Of a stretch of DNA of 64,000 nucleotides, positions 63,615 to 64,000 are shown in pieces. The stretch lies in assembly GCA_963816855.1 (NCBI GenBank), contig CAWFMA010000032.1, positions 186,001 through 250,000 on the forward strand. Reading direction: 5' to 3'. This stretch comes from DASTFP01 sp963816855 (GTDB taxonomy: Bacteria; Verrucomicrobiota; Verrucomicrobiia; Chthoniobacterales; Terrimicrobiaceae). Each line of letters begins with the position of its first letter. Position 1 is the first letter of the stretch. Below the pieces are notes generated by a model. The model searched no databases and was not told the DNA's origin. It worked only from the letters and a program-made list of their open reading frames with translations. The translations under genes were made by a program, and so were the position numbers.

Positions 63615-63881
63615 ATGAAAGGCAAAAAGTACAGCACAGAGGATAAGATCCGGATTTTAAGGCAGGCTGACGGAGGTCGGTCGATCTTGGAGGTGTGCCG
63701 GGAGGCGAACATCTCGGAAGTAACGTTCCACCGGTGGAAGAATCAGTTTGGGCAGATGGAAATCAGCGAGGCTAAACGTTTGAAGGAGCTTGAGAGAGAG
63801 AACACGGAATTAAAGAAGATGCTGGCCGAAAGCCTGCTCAAGAACCGAGTGCTGGAGGCGGTGTGCGAAAAAAAGTTATAA
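63615..63881 (+). CDS. IS3-family transposase OrfA
   Basis: The protein has 88 residues: a helix-turn-helix (EDKIRILRQADGGRSILEVC; ANISEVTFHRWKNQFG) and a leucine-zipper-like tail (KRLKELERENTELKKMLAES). It provides DNA binding for the transposase. Its last codons contain seven A then G (63868-63875), a slippery site that would let ribosomes shift by -1 into OrfB before the TAA at 63879. Confidence 0.92.
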   Translation: MKGKKYSTEDKIRILRQADGGRSILEVCREANISEVTFHRWKNQFGQMEISEAKRLKELERENTELKKMLAESLLKNRVLEAVCEKKL

Positions 63882-64000
63882 GCCCGGAGCAGCGACGGCG
63901 AGCCGCTCGGGCGGTGGTGGCCAGCGAGCTGTGTTCCGGGCGGGCGGCGTGCCGGTTTTTGAAGGTGTCGAGGTCGACCTACTGGTATCGGAGCAAAGAG
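63872..64000 (+). CDS. IS3-family transposase OrfB, 5' part
   Basis: In the -1 frame relative to OrfA the sequence after the slippery run reads KVISPEQRRRAARAVVASEL then CSGRAACRFLKVSRSTYWYR, the standard beginning of an IS3 OrfB (HTH_21-type segment). The DDE domain is beyond position 64000. It should be made as an OrfAB fusion through the frameshift signal. Confidence 0.8.

Larger units (their letters stand above)
63557..64000 (+). mobile_element. IS3-family insertion sequence, left part (continues beyond window)
   Basis: An OrfA-OrfB arrangement typical of IS3 begins at 63615. The left end is probably near 63557, where TGACTGCGCC starts with the TG expected of IS3 ends. The right end and OrfB's catalytic part are outside the window, so intactness cannot be judged. 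Confidence 0.7.

Overview
The window reads as chromosome of a Verrucomicrobiota bacterium, probably a soil or freshwater Spartobacteria/Chthoniobacterales-type organism. That is an inference from gene content and order: a same-strand chain ntrC-like / class IV aminotransferase / mfd / SurA-type PPIase / pdxA, a lexA-imuA-imuB-dnaE2 cassette, DUF3365 and FGE-domain kinases, and many IS5/IS630-type elements. Base composition looks moderately GC-rich, and many neighbouring genes are joined by 4-bp ATGA stop/start overlaps. No rRNA gene, complete tRNA gene or CRISPR array was seen.

Layout. 1-1507: 5' part of a subtilisin-like protease gene (minus). 1508-5249: decayed land with a frameshifted methyltransferase, remnants of IS1595-, IS256- and IS630-type transposases, and a broken AraC-type regulator. 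5250-11571 (minus): a four-gene envelope/signalling operon, namely a kinase-pseudokinase-TM-FGE fusion, a c-type-haem DUF3365 sensor, a PAP2 phosphatase and an ABC exporter. 11572-13308: a dead M48 protease and small ORFs. 13446-19440 (plus): an SOS mutagenesis cassette (LexA-like repressor, ImuA, ImuB, DnaE2) with a perfect palindrome lying on the lexA start codon. 19554-33820 (mostly minus): housekeeping genes for NAD synthase, a frameshifted class V aminotransferase, a small RelE-like protein, PdxA, a PPIase, Mfd, a PabC-like lyase, an NtrC-like regulator with a Glu in place of the phosphoacceptor Asp, UppS and PurA. 33917-42283 (plus): two small membrane proteins, then a sugar-use locus with GH127, two ABC permeases, a binding protein and a frameshifted GH31. 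42303-43760: an intact IS5-type element. 43923-46613 (minus): type III PKS, FAD oxidoreductase (frameshifted) and methyltransferase, divergent from a cysteine desulfurase. 47871-56538: HAD phosphatase, ion channel, then a long minus-strand run with SAM-hydroxide adenosyltransferase, TrpG/PabA, TrpE, LemA, small envelope proteins, OsmC (interrupted by a stop), 3-methyladenine glycosylase I and PTS enzyme I. 56735-64000: accessory region with pseudogenes, two MITE-like elements, a complete IS630, a GPH-type sugar transporter, a tRNA 3'-end fragment and the left part of an IS3 element.

Two themes stand out. The first is multi-gene modules: the mutasome cassette, the haem-sensor/kinase operon, the type III PKS trio, and the GH127-ABC-GH31 locus, which lacks its own ATPase. 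The second is the number of otherwise well-conserved genes broken by one apparent indel or stop (class V aminotransferase, GH31, FAD oxidoreductase, OsmC). Either the lineage is losing genes or the assembly carries residual single-base errors; raw-read checking would separate these.
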